Shown: positions 46,031 to 56,909, counted from the stretch's first letter. The stretch is DNA of 64,000 nucleotides from JAXMBN01 sp046349875 (GCA_046349875.1 JAXMBN010000010.1:1-64000); one strand, 5' to 3'. The notes: generated from the sequence alone by a model not told the origin. Numbers and translations: made by a program.

Positions 46031-47053
46031 TCAAACATCCTGAGGCTGGCTATTGGGAAGTATGGGAACGGCAATTTCTTGCACGATTTCCTCTAAGATC
46101 TGCTCGGCAGTACGCTTCCGCAACCGGCTCTCAGGTTTGATGAGGATGCGGTGAGCCATGACAGGTTGAAAAAGCTTTTTAAGATCGTCTGGAATCACGA
46201 AATCACGGCCGCGAATAGCAGCCATGGCCTGAGCGGTTCGGAATAGTGCGATGGTTGCGCGAGGACTACCTCCCAAGGCAATCTCTTCATGTTGCCGCGT
46301 TTCATGTACGATCTGAGTAAGATAGTGACGCACCTTTGGGTCAACGTGAACCTTCTTGATCGCTTCCTGGCACCCAATAAGGTCGTCCGTGGATACAACG
46401 GGTTCGATGGATTCGAGCGGATGCTTCGTTTCCATCATTTGAAGCATCTTGAGTTCTTCCTCCATCGTTGGGTAGCCCAACGAAAACCGCATGAGAAACC
46501 GATCCAATTGTGCTTCTGGGAGCGCAAAGGTTCCCTCATGATCGACCGGATTCTGTGTGGCGATGACGAGGAAGGGAGGGGCGAGAGTATGCGTCGTTCC
46601 ATCCACCGTGCAACGGGATTCCGCCATCGCTTCCAGGAGAGCTGATTGCGTTCGGGGAGTGGTACGATTGATTTCGTCGGCCAGAAGCAGATTGGTGAAA
46701 AGGGGGCCCGGACGAAACTCGAATTCCGTCGTCTTGGGATGAAACACAGAGGCCCCGGTAATATCGCTTGGAAGCAAGTCGGGCGTGCATTGAATCCGTT
46801 TAAAGCTTCCACCAAAGCTCTGAGCTAAGGCTCGGGCCAACATCGTTTTGGCCACTCCAGGTACGTCTTCGAGAAGGATATGGCCACCTGAAAACCAGGA
46901 GACGAGAGCCAGTACAAGTTGTTTGCGTTTGCCGACGATTGCTTTTTCCGCATTGGCAATCACGCGTTTGGCTGTTTCGTGGGGAGAAATCAAGGTAGCC
47001 TCGTCGCAGTGGGGAATCGTTTGGCCTACGCCAACGGAAGTTGCGGAGCGCAA
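46031..47053 (-). CDS. MoxR-family AAA ATPase
   Basis: A 340-residue AAA+ ATPase. Walker A is in LLEDVPGVAKTMLARALA, Walker B is LLLADEINRTTPRTQSALLE, sensor 1 is FLVIATQNPVDHEGTF, and LPEAQLDRFLMRF contains the arginine finger region. MoxR proteins act as chaperones for vWA/DUF58 partners, here the next gene. The start is a TTG at 47053; an internal start is possible. It diverges from the small gene at 47199. Confidence 0.92.
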   Translation of the reverse strand: MRSATSVGVGQTIPHCDEATLISPHETAKRVIANAEKAIVGKRKQLVLALVSWFSGGHILLEDVPGVAKTMLARALAQSFGGSFKRIQCTPDLLPSDITGASVFHPKTTEFEFRPGPLFTNLLLADEINRTTPRTQSALLEAMAESRCTVDGTTHTLAPPFLVIATQNPVDHEGTFALPEAQLDRFLMRFSLGYPTMEEELKMLQMMETKHPLESIEPVVSTDDLIGCQEAIKKVHVDPKVRHYLTQIVHETRQHEEIALGGSPRATIALFRTAQAMAAIRGRDFVIPDDLKKLFQPVMAHRILIKPESRLRKRTAEQILEEIVQEIAVPILPNSQPQDV

Positions 47054-47198
47054 GGATAATTGTTCAGGAGATCAAGAAAAAGCAAAAAGTATTTTTGGCA
47101 ATGACCAAACGTGTCATCGACCACCGCCATCATGCTCCCAGTCGATCCGCACCAATGTCGCGGCGACACTCGATTGAGATTATTGAGGGGGAGCAAGA

Positions 47199-47516
47199 AT
47201 GGCAACCGTAGCTGCACCGGACTTTTCGGCTCGACAACTTTGTTTCGATTGGAACGACACCTGCGAATTGGGGGCTTCATCGCAAGGTGGGGTGGTGGTT
47301 GCACCAAGGCGATCTCGGCCCCAATCACGCCCTGTTCAAACCAATTCTCGCAAGCCGGTCTCTGTCCCATCGACGGCTCGCGTTGAAGAAAAGACTCGAC
47401 GTTCCACGGATCGTGTCGGTGGTACGCAACATATTAGTGGTTTGATGGTGGCCGTATTGGCCCGGTATGGAATCGATGCGGAAAGTTTCTTGGCCGAGAT
47501 GGAGCAAAATGGCTAA
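47199..47516 (+). CDS. Small conserved protein, unknown function
   Basis: A 105-residue protein. A polar, mostly disordered first 75 residues lead to a C-terminal helix (HISGLMVAVLARYGIDAESF). GGGGGAGC 7 bases before ATG 47199 is a strong ribosome binding site. No family is recognised, but the ordered C-terminus and the clear start support a real gene. Confidence 0.6.
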   Translation: MATVAAPDFSARQLCFDWNDTCELGASSQGGVVVAPRRSRPQSRPVQTNSRKPVSVPSTARVEEKTRRSTDRVGGTQHISGLMVAVLARYGIDAESFLAEMEQNG

Positions 47517-48158
47517 GTCCTTCCATTTGCGTGCTAGCATTGCCGCATCTTGGTTCACGGAATGACCGTCGAGTAAGGAATTTCTCTCTTAGAGTTCCAC
47601 TCGCAGTGACTCACCCAATGGAACGAACTCAAATTTGCAGATAAACCAAGAAAAATCGTTTGCGGAAGAAACGATGTTCAAATAAGAGTTCTAGTCAAGA
47701 AAATCCTAGAAACAACTGAGACTCCATACCGCCTAGGAAAACTGTTCTGTTTGTGACGGTTGTATTTGTTGTGCATAGGTTCGGACCTGAAATTAAGAAA
47801 GTTTTGTGGAGATTCTGGTCTTGCAAAATTAGCTTGCGTCCGAATTCCGATGCTATTCTTGCGAGGTTCGGAAGGGGGAGGATCATCCCAAACTCTTCGG
47901 GACGCCTTGAGCTGTGTTAGCGCAAGGACTTCGCAAGCGTTCTAGCTTCCATGTCGTTCCCTCAGCCATTTAGCGGGACGATGCGAAAGTAAACGCCTTG
48001 CGCATGAATTGACAGAGCGATAGGCCGCGTGCATGGCGGGCTGAAACTTGACGACGGTCACGGTGATCGTCGAAAGTTTTTAGCTTCAGCTCCCAAGCAG
48101 TTTACAAGTCAGAGCGTGCCAAGCACCATCTCGATCCGTAGGGGAGTTACAGAACAAA
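47517..48158. other. Long region upstream of flagellin
   Basis: About 640 bases without a credible gene. It should carry the flagellin promoter and a long leader. I looked for a sigma-28 motif pair and found no clear one. GGGGAG at about 48141-48146, some 12 bases before the flagellin ATG, is the likely ribosome binding site. Short frames here have no protein-like features. Confidence 0.5.
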
Positions 48159-50261
48159 ATGACACGAATTAACACCAACGTAAGCTCATTGGTTGCTCAG
48201 ACTCGATTGCAGAAGACCAACAATGAGTTGCAGACCTCGCTGACCCGCCTCAGCACTGGTCTCCGTATCAACACAGGTAAGGATGACCCTGCAGGTTTGA
48301 TCGCTAGTGTAGCTCTTCGAATCGACATCACCAGCATCATATAAGCTCTTTCCAACTCGCAACGAGCCAATCAGATCATTGCAACCGCCGACAGTGCGTT
48401 GGGACAGGTTAGTTCGCTTCTCAATGATATTCGTGGTCTGGTTACTGAAGCCGCCAACAAGGGTGCGTTGAGCGACGAAGAAATCGACGCAAATCAGCTT
48501 CAGATCGACAGCTCGCTCGAAGCTATCAACCGTATTGCTCAAACCACCACCTTCCAAGGCCGCCGCCTCTTGGATGGTAGCTTGGACTTCCAAGTCACCT
48601 CGGGTTCCAACTACGACAAGATCACCGACCTCAATATCGACCAAGCCAACTTAGGTGCAACCGGTTCCGTATCAGTCGATATCACCGTTGATACCGCAGC
48701 CACCAAAGCTCAGGTTGACATCACCGGCATCACTGCTTCGACGACAGCCGTCAACGCCTATCAAGACATCTCCTTGAGCCATGCGATTGCTCAAGCATCT
48801 GGTGGTACTGTTACCATTGGTGCAGAAACATTTACTATTGCTGCGGATGCGGGTGGAGCGGCAGATGGTGCTGAAGGTAACCAAGCCGTCAACTTGGCAG
48901 TAACCTATGGTGCTGGTTCTACGACAACTTCCTACAATGCAACGACCAACACCCTTTCGGTGAGCTTGACTCAAGCTTCCGGTACGGCAACGGTCAATGA
49001 CTTGAAGGCCGCCATCGATGCCGGTAGCGATTTTACAACGTCTGGTGCTTCGAATACCAATACGATTTCGGCCACAACCGGATCAATCGCCGGTTTGGCG
49101 GGTGGTCGCGATGCTGGTTCCGCTACGATTCGCGTCCTTGCAGATACCGCTGGTACTGCGGCCAACGGTGTGACTGTAACCATTCAAGAAGATAACGCGA
49201 TCACCAATAACTCAGCTGTTGCATCGTTTGATAGCAGCAACAACATCGTTGTCAAAGTTCGCGGAACCGTGTCTTACTCGTCCATCGCTTCGCAGATCAA
49301 TGGACTTACAGGCTACAGCGCCTCGGTCACCACATCGACCGGTAACCAAAACTACATCGATACGATCGACACTCCTCCATCCGCTGCGACTCTCGGTAGT
49401 GGACAAGCAGCTGCCGGTGGTATCTCGCAAGATGTTGTGTTCAACTTGGCCGGAAAGCAAGGATCGGAAGTCTTCAACTTTAAGGCCGGAACCAGCATTT
49501 CCCAATTGGCGAGCGCTATCAACCTGTTGAAAGACTCGACGGGCGTCGCCGCGACCGTCAATGGAACGACGTTGGAATTGACCTCGGAAACCTTCGGTTC
49601 GGACTCTTTCGTCGATATCAGCGTGATCACCGAAGCCACGGGTGGCAGCATCACCACCGGTTTGGGAGCTGTTACGTCGAAACGTGATGCAGGTACCGAT
49701 ATCGTTGCCACGGTCAATGGTATTCGCGCTAAGGGCGATGGAAGCACGTTGTCGATCAACACGGCAACTCTTGACCTCAAGGCTACCATCAATACCACCT
49801 TCACTGGAACTTCATCCTTCACCATCACCGGTGGCGGTGCTCAGTTCCAATTGGGTCCAGACGTAGTCAGCAACCAACAAGCTCGTCTCGGTATCGGTGG
49901 TTTGAGCACTGGCCGATTGGGTGGTGTTGCTGGCAAGCTGTACGAATTGGGAAGCGGTGAAGGCAAGTCTCTGCATACCAACGCTGCCGGTGCTGCTCAA
50001 GTCATCAATGAAGTGATCGACAAAGTGACTTCGCTTCGCGGTCGACTCGGTGCATTCCAACGAACGACCTTGGAAAGCAACTCGGTCGCGTTGAATGATA
50101 CGGTAGCAAACCTCCAAGAAGCAGAAAGCACCATTCGTGATGCTGACTTCGCGAAGGAAAGTGCGAACCTGACACGAGCTCAGATTCTCGTTCAGTCGGG
50201 TACAGCGGTTCTTGGAATCGCTAACCAAAACCCACAAAACGTTTTGTCGCTCCTCCGATAA
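48159..50261 (+). pseudogene. Flagellin with one in-frame stop codon as read
   Basis: One frame from ATG 48159 to TAA 50261 encodes a long flagellin of about 700 codons. The N-terminal D0/D1 part (MTRINTNVSSLVAQTRLQKT, LSTGLRINTGKDDPAGLIAS) and the C-terminal D0/D1 part (LRGRLGAFQRTTLESNSVAL, ANLTRAQILVQSGTAVLGIA) are typical. The middle is a large variable region. TAA at 48342-48344 interrupts it after 61 codons, with no frame shift; the frame goes on as ALSNSQRANQIIATADSALG. Near the stop several positions differ from the family consensus (GTA for Glu, ATC for Ser, ATA for Lys or Asn, TAA for Lys or Gln). As read the filament protein cannot be made in full, so this is decay or error. FliD follows. 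Confidence 0.85.
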
Positions 50262-50294
50262 TTCTTCGGCTAGCCACGACGATTTAATCAAAAC

Positions 50295-50342
50295 AAGCGG
50301 CGATCTTGAGACATTGTTTCGAGATCACCGCTTTTCTTTTTT
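50295..50342 (+). terminator. Intrinsic terminator after flagellin
   Basis: AAGCGG-GATCT and AGATC-CCGCTT form an imperfect stem around a 10-base loop, followed by TTTTCTTTT. It lies 34 bases after the flagellin stop. Confidence 0.75.
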
Positions 50343-50549
50343 GATGTTTGCAGGGTCTGCGAGTCGATAAAGGTATTACCGATACAACAGATCTGAATCC
50401 CTAAGGTTCCCTTTTTTGCGTATTTTGACGCAATGCTGTTGTTTCGGACGCATAATTTTGAGCCCAGCGATTTGGAGTGCCAATCCAAGCGAGGATCTCT
50501 TTGCCAAGTTCCTCCAGGCTGAACTCCAGCCATACATGTGAGCGATTCC

Positions 50550-53267
50550 ATGGGACAAATTCAATCCTCGGTCGGCTTGATCACTGGTATTAGTATCGAT
50601 GATACCATCACGAAGTTGCTTGCCATTTCGGCACAACCTCGCGATCGATTGGTAGTTCGCAATAAGGCCGTACAATCCCAACAAACAGCCGTGGGCGAAT
50701 TGTTGGCATTGACGATAGGACTCCAATTAAGCTCCGATCGATTAGGCAAGACCACCGAATTCAGCTCGCTATCGGCCACCTCTTCCAATAAGGATGTGCT
50801 TTCGGCGACGGCTTCTTCCACAGCATCCCCTGGGACCTATGCGTTCCGTTCCGTTCAGACATCGCAAACGGCAAGTTACACCAGCAACCTTTTTACTTCG
50901 TCGAGCCAAGCATTATCGAGCGGTGAGGTCGTGGTTCGAACCGGAGGATTCGTCGATCAATCCACACGCCTTGAAAACCTCAACGGCGGAGAAGGTGTGG
51001 CTCGCGGGAAAATCGAGATCACGAACCGTTCGGGCGAATCTCGGATCATCGACCTTCGTTTCGCTCTTACTGCGGACGATGTTGTTTCCAAAATCAACGC
51101 GGCATCGGACCTCAAGGTCACGGCGAAGATCGATGGTGATCGAATTGTTCTAACCGATAGTTCTGGTGGAACGTCGAGCAACCTCAAAGTGGAGGAAGTG
51201 GAAGGGGGAAGCACTGCTTCGCAATTAGGACTAGGAGGTGTAAACACTTCTTCAACTACTGCCAACGGTGATGATGTCGTCTTCCTGTCCTCTGCAACTC
51301 GCATCGATACATTGCGCGATGGTCGTGGCATTCGATTCGGTGATGGCAATGATATCGCCATCACTCTTCACGATGGTACGGCGTTCAATGCCGACTTGAA
51401 TAAAAAAGCGGATGGAAATCCTGTTACGATTGGGGAACTCGTCGATCGCATCAATGCTCTAAATCCTGCTAAGCTCTCAGCGAAGGTCAGTACCAATGGC
51501 AATGCCATCGAATTGGTAGACTTGACGAGTGGCGTTGGCAACTTTGTTATCTCGGACATTAACGGCAAAGTTGCTTCGGACCTTGGTCTCGTTCAGACGA
51601 CTGCTGGCAGTACTATCACGGGAACACGGGTGCAATCGAGCCTGCAAGGCCCACTCCTTTCAAGTCTGAAGGGAGGTAATGGCGTTGGTACCTTAGGACA
51701 GATTCAGGTAACTAACCGCAATGGAACCCAGACAACAGTCGATCTGGCTGGCTCCATCACGTTGCGTGATGTCGTATCGAAAATTAACACCGCCAACGCT
51801 GGCGTGATCGCTTCGCTCAATAGTTCCAAGACAGGCATTCTCGTCCAAGATTCCACGGGTGCGACCTCTAGCAATCTCAAGATTGCCGATGCCGACGGTA
51901 CACAATCTGCCACCAACCTGCAGATCGTTGGCGATGTTGCCAAAAGCACCATCGATTCAGGCAGTCTTGGATTGCAGTTTGTGCATGAGAACCTCGAACT
52001 TTCCAAGCTCAACCAGGGCCGAGGCGTTGCCTTGAATTCCTTCCTGATTAAGGATTCCAATGGCGCGCAATCCGCGATCAACCTACAAACCCTGGAGAAC
52101 AAAACGCTTGGTGGCTTGATCGATGCTATCAACGCAACTTCGCTCGATGTCGAGGCAAAGCTCAACAGTACAGGCGATGGGCTCTATTTGATCGATACTG
52201 GCAATGGATCGGAAAGCCTGACCGTTTCGGAATCGGGAACGGGATCGGCGGCCAAAGATCTTGGAATCTTAGGAAGCTCCAAGACGACCGTCATCGACGG
52301 CCAATCGAAGCAGGCCATTGAGGCATCTCAGAATCTGAAGTTGACGGTGGCTTCGGGCGACAAGTTGTCCGATCTCATTTCGGATATCAATGATGCGGGT
52401 GGTCCCGTTTCGGCGAGCCTCATCAACGCCGGACCCAACAGCGTGCGATTGTTGGTATCCTCCAAGGCGAGTGGCTTTGCAGGACGCGTTGTGTTGGAAG
52501 GTGGAACAACCGGAATCAGTTTCACCGCAACATCGCAGGCTCGCGATGCAATTGTTGCCATCGGTGCTTCAGAAAACACGGGTGGAACCTTGGTGACCTC
52601 ATCCACCAACTCATTCAAAGAAATCGTGACGGGTGTTCAATTGGATGTCAAAGGTCAAAGCACTGATGACATTCAAGTGACGATTGCCTCCAGTAACAGT
52701 TCTGTAAGCAAGAACGTTCAATCGTTTGTCGATCAGTTCAACAAGATTATTGATAAGATCAAAACAGTCACGAGCTTTGATCCAAATTCCAAGACCACAG
52801 GTATCCTCTTCGGCTCTACCGAAGTCCTTAGAACCGAATTTGCCCTGACTCGATTGGTTACCTCACGAGTCAGTGGTTCCGGTAGCATCAAGTCGATGGA
52901 AGAACTCGGCGTCAGTGTTACCCAAGATGGTAAGTTGGATCTCGACAAAACCAAATTGGAAGCCAAGCTGGCCGAGAATCCCGATGCTGTGAAGAGCTTT
53001 TTCACCACAGCCGAACTTGGTTTCTCGGCAAAAGCAAAAAAGGTGATTGATACGCTATCAGGCGTCAATAACAGTCTACTGGTGAGCCGCAATCAATCGC
53101 TTCAAAGTCAATTCGATGCCAACGCCAAACGCATCGACACGATGAACGAAAAACTCGATCGCGAAAAACTTCGCCTGCAGAAGCAGTTTTACTCTCTCGA
53201 GCAAACGATCGCTAAATTGCAGCAAAATCAAAAAGACATTTCAAAGATCGGCACGGTTTCAGTGTAA
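50550..53267 (+). CDS. fliD: Flagellar filament cap protein FliD
   Basis: A 905-residue FliD (HAP2). The N-terminal domain has IQSSVGLITGISIDDTITKL and the early helix LLAISAQPRDRLVVRNKAVQ. The C-terminal domain has NVQSFVDQFNKIIDKIKTVT and a long final coiled coil with QKQFYSLEQTIAKLQQNQ. Between them are about four tandem repeats of some 110 residues, each with a flagellin-hook-like pattern (GGEGVARGKIEITNRSG, DVVSKINAA, and a Ser/Gly-rich NLKI turn). Usual FliD lengths are 450-700 residues. It caps the growing filament and guides flagellin folding. ATG 50550 is used; a GTG 4 codons before is possible. No clear Shine-Dalgarno site is present. Confidence 0.93.
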   Translation: MGQIQSSVGLITGISIDDTITKLLAISAQPRDRLVVRNKAVQSQQTAVGELLALTIGLQLSSDRLGKTTEFSSLSATSSNKDVLSATASSTASPGTYAFRSVQTSQTASYTSNLFTSSSQALSSGEVVVRTGGFVDQSTRLENLNGGEGVARGKIEITNRSGESRIIDLRFALTADDVVSKINAASDLKVTAKIDGDRIVLTDSSGGTSSNLKVEEVEGGSTASQLGLGGVNTSSTTANGDDVVFLSSATRIDTLRDGRGIRFGDGNDIAITLHDGTAFNADLNKKADGNPVTIGELVDRINALNPAKLSAKVSTNGNAIELVDLTSGVGNFVISDINGKVASDLGLVQTTAGSTITGTRVQSSLQGPLLSSLKGGNGVGTLGQIQVTNRNGTQTTVDLAGSITLRDVVSKINTANAGVIASLNSSKTGILVQDSTGATSSNLKIADADGTQSATNLQIVGDVAKSTIDSGSLGLQFVHENLELSKLNQGRGVALNSFLIKDSNGAQSAINLQTLENKTLGGLIDAINATSLDVEAKLNSTGDGLYLIDTGNGSESLTVSESGTGSAAKDLGILGSSKTTVIDGQSKQAIEASQNLKLTVASGDKLSDLISDINDAGGPVSASLINAGPNSVRLLVSSKASGFAGRVVLEGGTTGISFTATSQARDAIVAIGASENTGGTLVTSSTNSFKEIVTGVQLDVKGQSTDDIQVTIASSNSSVSKNVQSFVDQFNKIIDKIKTVTSFDPNSKTTGILFGSTEVLRTEFALTRLVTSRVSGSGSIKSMEELGVSVTQDGKLDLDKTKLEAKLAENPDAVKSFFTTAELGFSAKAKKVIDTLSGVNNSLLVSRNQSLQSQFDANAKRIDTMNEKLDREKLRLQKQFYSLEQTIAKLQQNQKDISKIGTVSV

Positions 53268-53580
53268 GTCAGGCAATTGCGTGACCTTTCTCTCGCGAAC
53301 TGACGACGCGTGAAATCGAGTCCGTCGTGCTTCTCGTTCGCCTGATGATGTTTTGCCTGTCGGTAGGATGGGGTGTGATCCCATCGTTCTCTGGCTGTCC
53401 CATTTCTCTTTTGGGGGCAGGAAAGCTGCGAATTCTTCTCGGAATTCCGGTCTGATCTCCATGCAAATCAAGCTTTCGATGGGGTTCGCCTCCGGCGTCT
53501 TCTTCCCAACGAACTGGGTTGCAATCAAAATGGATGCTCCTATGGGTAGCACCGTGATGAACCTGAACGATAAGGTTGGA
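53268..53580. other. Intergenic region before the propeller gene
   Basis: About 310 bases between fliD and the propeller gene. A frame is open through much of it, in line with the next gene, but it lacks protein-like character and a ribosome binding site, so I count it as leader. No hairpin terminator is evident. Confidence 0.5.
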
Positions 53581-55914
53581 ATGATGCAATTGCGAAAAGC
53601 GATATTGGGCCTGGTGGCGTTGCTTGGTATGGCCGGGCTGGGAAGAATTTCAGCACAAGACCAAGATCAGCCCAAAGATACCGCACCCAAGATCAACAGT
53701 TCACTCGTCAATGGACTTGGGTTTCGAAACATCGGTCCTGCTTTGATGAGTGGGCGCATCGTAGACATCGCGGTGGATCCAGAGCAAAGCTCGACGTGGT
53801 ATTTGGCGGTTGCTTCGGGGGGCGTTTGGAAGACGGTAAATGCTGGGACAACCTGGTCGCCGATTTTCGACAGTTATCCTTCGTATTCGATCGGTTGCGT
53901 CGTAGTTGATCCGAAGAATCGAAATGTCGTCTGGGTTGGGACTGGCGAAAACAATAGTCAACGAAGCGTTGGTTATGGGGACGGTATTTACAAGTCGCTC
54001 GATGGTGGTCAAAGTTTTCAGCGCGTCGGTTTGGAAAAATCAGAACATATTGGAAAGATCCTGATCGATCCTCGCAATAGCGATGTGGTTTACGTTGCAT
54101 CGCAGGGGCCACTATGGTCTTCAGGTGGAGAACGCGGGCTCTATAAAACAGTGAATGGTGGGCGGACGTGGGACCGCATCCTTCACATCAGCGATCATAC
54201 AGGCATCAGCGACATTGCAGTTGACCCCCGCGATCCCGATGTTGTCTATGCGGTAGCGTATCAACGAAGACGGCATCAGTGGACTTTGATTGATGGTGGG
54301 CCCGAGTCGGGAATCCACAAATCGACCGATGGAGGAAAGACATGGAAAGCCATCAACAAAGGGTTGCCGGGCGGAGACAAAGGGAGAATCGGGATCGCCG
54401 TTTCACCGATGCAGCCTGACGTAGTCTATACCATCGTGGAAGCTCAACGCGATCAAGGTGGTTTCTATCGCTCGGTGGATCGAGGTGAAACGTGGGTGAA
54501 GCAATCGTCCTATGTGAGTGGTTCTCCTCAATATTACCAAGAAATTTTTGCTGACCCGAATGTGATGGATCGCATCTATTCGATGGATACGATGATGCAA
54601 GTTTCCGACGATGGTGGTAAGACATTCCGCCCAGCCGGTGAAGCGAACAAGCATGTGGATAACCATGCGCTTTTCATTGACCCTAACGATTCGAACCATT
54701 TGTTGGTTGGGTGCGATGGAGGCCTGTATGAGACATTCGATCGCTGTAAGAACTTTCGCTATTTTGAGAACCTGCCAATCACGCAGTTCTATAAAATCGC
54801 CGTCGATAACTCGGAGCCTTTCTTCTTTGTGTACGGTGGAACACAAGACAATGCGACCCAAGGCGGTCCTTCGAGAACCAACAATGTCCATGGAATTCGC
54901 AATAGCGATTGGTTCGTTACTGTCTTTGGCGATGGTTTCGATCCCGCCGTCGATCCCGAAGATCCAAACATCGTCTACTCGCAATCGCAATATGGTGGTT
55001 TGATTCGGTTCGATCGACGCACAGGCGAGCAAGTCGACATCAAACCTCAGGAGAGCCTGGAAGGTCCCGCTTTACGATGGCATTGGGATTCCGCTCTTGC
55101 GCTCAGCCCTCATCAGACAGGTCGCATCTACTACGGTTCGCAAATCCTCTTCCGCAGCGATGACCGTGGCGATACTTGGGAAGCGATTAGTCCCGACCTG
55201 ACGCGCGGGATCAATCGCAATGAACTCAAAGTCATGGATCGAGTATGGGGTATCGATGCCGTTGCCAAGAATACTTCCACTTCATTCTATGGTTCGATCG
55301 TGGCTATCAGTGAATCGCCTTTAGCCGATGGATTGATTTATGCAGGGACGGATGATGGCATGATTCAAGTGACGGAAGATGGCGGCGAGAACTGGACCAA
55401 GATTGACCAGTGGTCTCAATTGGATGTTCCTGAGTTTTCTTATGTTTCAGACATCGAGGCCAGTTTGCATAACCCCGACGTCGTTTATGCAGTGCTTCAA
55501 AACTTTAAGCGAGGCGATTTCAAGCCTTACGTACTGAAGAGCGAGGATCGAGGCCAACATTGGATCAATATTAGCAAGGGCCTGCCGGTGCGCGGATCGA
55601 CATACACCATTGTCGAAGATCATGAAAAAGCTGGTTTGCTTTTTGTGGGGACCGAATTCGGTCTCTTCGTTACCTTGGATGATGGCCAAAAATGGTTGCA
55701 GATGACCAATGGTATTCCCACGATCGCAATCCGCGATCTCGAGATTCAACGACGTGATGACGCGTTGGCTGTTGGTACCTTCGGCCGCGGGATTCTCATT
55801 CTGGATGATTATTCGCCACTGCGGCATATGAGCGAGGAAATGCTCGAGAAACCTGCAACGGTTCATTCGATCAAGCCTTGTCCCCATGTACCTTCAGCAA
55901 CGGCTCGGCTCTAG
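53581..55914 (+). CDS. Sortilin/BNR-repeat beta-propeller protein, exported (first frame)
   Basis: The unbroken part has 777 residues. After a signal peptide (RKAILGLVALLGMAGLGRIS) the chain is made of repeated BNR/Asp-box blades, for example YLAVASGGVWKTVNAGTTWS, GIYKSLDGGQSFQRVG, GLYKTVNGGRTWDRI and GIHKSTDGGKTWKAIN. This matches the VPS10/sortilin-like glycosyl-hydrolase-type propeller family found in many planctomycetes. Such proteins may bind or process polymers outside the cell. The frame ends early at TAG 55912-55914; the rest of the gene continues in other frames up to 56863. ATG 53581 or 53584 follows AAGG. Confidence 0.88.
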   Translation: MMQLRKAILGLVALLGMAGLGRISAQDQDQPKDTAPKINSSLVNGLGFRNIGPALMSGRIVDIAVDPEQSSTWYLAVASGGVWKTVNAGTTWSPIFDSYPSYSIGCVVVDPKNRNVVWVGTGENNSQRSVGYGDGIYKSLDGGQSFQRVGLEKSEHIGKILIDPRNSDVVYVASQGPLWSSGGERGLYKTVNGGRTWDRILHISDHTGISDIAVDPRDPDVVYAVAYQRRRHQWTLIDGGPESGIHKSTDGGKTWKAINKGLPGGDKGRIGIAVSPMQPDVVYTIVEAQRDQGGFYRSVDRGETWVKQSSYVSGSPQYYQEIFADPNVMDRIYSMDTMMQVSDDGGKTFRPAGEANKHVDNHALFIDPNDSNHLLVGCDGGLYETFDRCKNFRYFENLPITQFYKIAVDNSEPFFFVYGGTQDNATQGGPSRTNNVHGIRNSDWFVTVFGDGFDPAVDPEDPNIVYSQSQYGGLIRFDRRTGEQVDIKPQESLEGPALRWHWDSALALSPHQTGRIYYGSQILFRSDDRGDTWEAISPDLTRGINRNELKVMDRVWGIDAVAKNTSTSFYGSIVAISESPLADGLIYAGTDDGMIQVTEDGGENWTKIDQWSQLDVPEFSYVSDIEASLHNPDVVYAVLQNFKRGDFKPYVLKSEDRGQHWINISKGLPVRGSTYTIVEDHEKAGLLFVGTEFGLFVTLDDGQKWLQMTNGIPTIAIRDLEIQRRDDALAVGTFGRGILILDDYSPLRHMSEEMLEKPATVHSIKPCPHVPSATARL

Positions 55915-56863
55915 AGCAAAGCATTCCATGGAGCGAGTTTCTTCACTGCTGATAATCCTCCCTTCGGAGCTACCTTCACTTTTTACTTCCGTGCTGAAAG
56001 TTTGAAGAGCAAAAAGAGTGAACGTCAGGCAAAGGATTCGGAAGCGGTAAGAAAGAACCAGGATGCCCGATATCCCCTGGTGGAGACCGAAGGCCGGAAG
56101 ATCGCGAAGAATCGCCTGCGGCATGGATCACCATCCGCGATTCTGAAGGTCAAGTCGTTCGAAAGCTCAAAGGTCCAACATCCTCGGGCGTGCATCGATT
56201 GACCTGGGATCTGCATCACGCAGGTTTGCAGCCGTCGGATGGTACCAGTGATGGTCGAGGGCCACTCGCGATGCCCTGGAACCAAGACGATGGCCGTTTC
56301 CAAGTGGGTTGATGGTGAGGTGACCGAACTTTCCGAACCTGTGGCGTTCGAATGCTACCCGTTGGGCATGGCAGAGCTTGTCGACGATGATCGTCTCGCT
56401 TCCCAGGGCTTTCCAAAAGAAACGGCCGAACTTCAACGCGTTTTGTTGGCGTCCAATTCGGTTTTGCAAAACGCATTGGAACGTGTTCGAGCGATGAAAG
56501 GTGTGGATGGAGAGATCACTCGCTTAGATATTGAAATGCGTAAAGATAATTGAACCCTGGAATTGAAATTGATGGATCTACAAGAGGTTCTCGCTGAGAT
56601 ACAACGCGAGCCAAGCGGCAAGAGCCAGCGATGCCTGGACTTCTGTCGCGCTTGGACCAAGTGGTAGGTGGTCATTGGTCGACGACTTCAGGTCCGACCA
56701 CAACGCAACGGCAACAGTTTGAGATTGTCTCGGAACAATTCGACAAGTTGGATCAAGAAACTTGTCCTTGGTAGAGCAAGACCTGATTCGCATGGAGAAG
56801 AAACCGAAGCGGCAGGTGCTCCTTGGACGGATGGTCGCCTTGCCAAAGTGGCCGCCGAAGTAA
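55915..56863 (+). pseudogene. 3' part of the propeller gene, frameshifted
   Basis: The family's C-terminal region can be read after the stop at 55914 in shifting frames: KAFHGASFFTADNPPFGATF, then EDREESPAAWITIRDSEGQV and VHRLTWDLHHAGLQPSDG, then ELSEPVAFECYPLGMAEL and FPKETAELQRVLLASN, then EAAGAPWTDG, and the end LPKWPPK with a stop at 56861-56863. At least five indels are needed. The intact gene would have about 1,090 codons. The first part needs no repair, so the damage starts abruptly near 55890. Confidence 0.75.
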
Positions 56864-56909
56864 TCTTCCCATGGGTGAAGGATTGGGTTGTGTCACGGAA
56901 AGGATAAAG

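Noticed and set aside
47760..47945. Short plus-strand frame before flagellin
   Set aside because: No coding character and no plausible start signal; probably part of the leader.
47980..48030. Sigma-28-like promoter upstream of flagellin (TAAA ... GCGATAGG)
   Set aside because: Spacing is about 23 bases instead of about 15 and the match is poor.
48300..48344. Diversity-generating retroelement target in flagellin
   Set aside because: Changes are at few places near the N-terminus, include non-adenine positions, and no reverse transcriptase or template repeat is visible.
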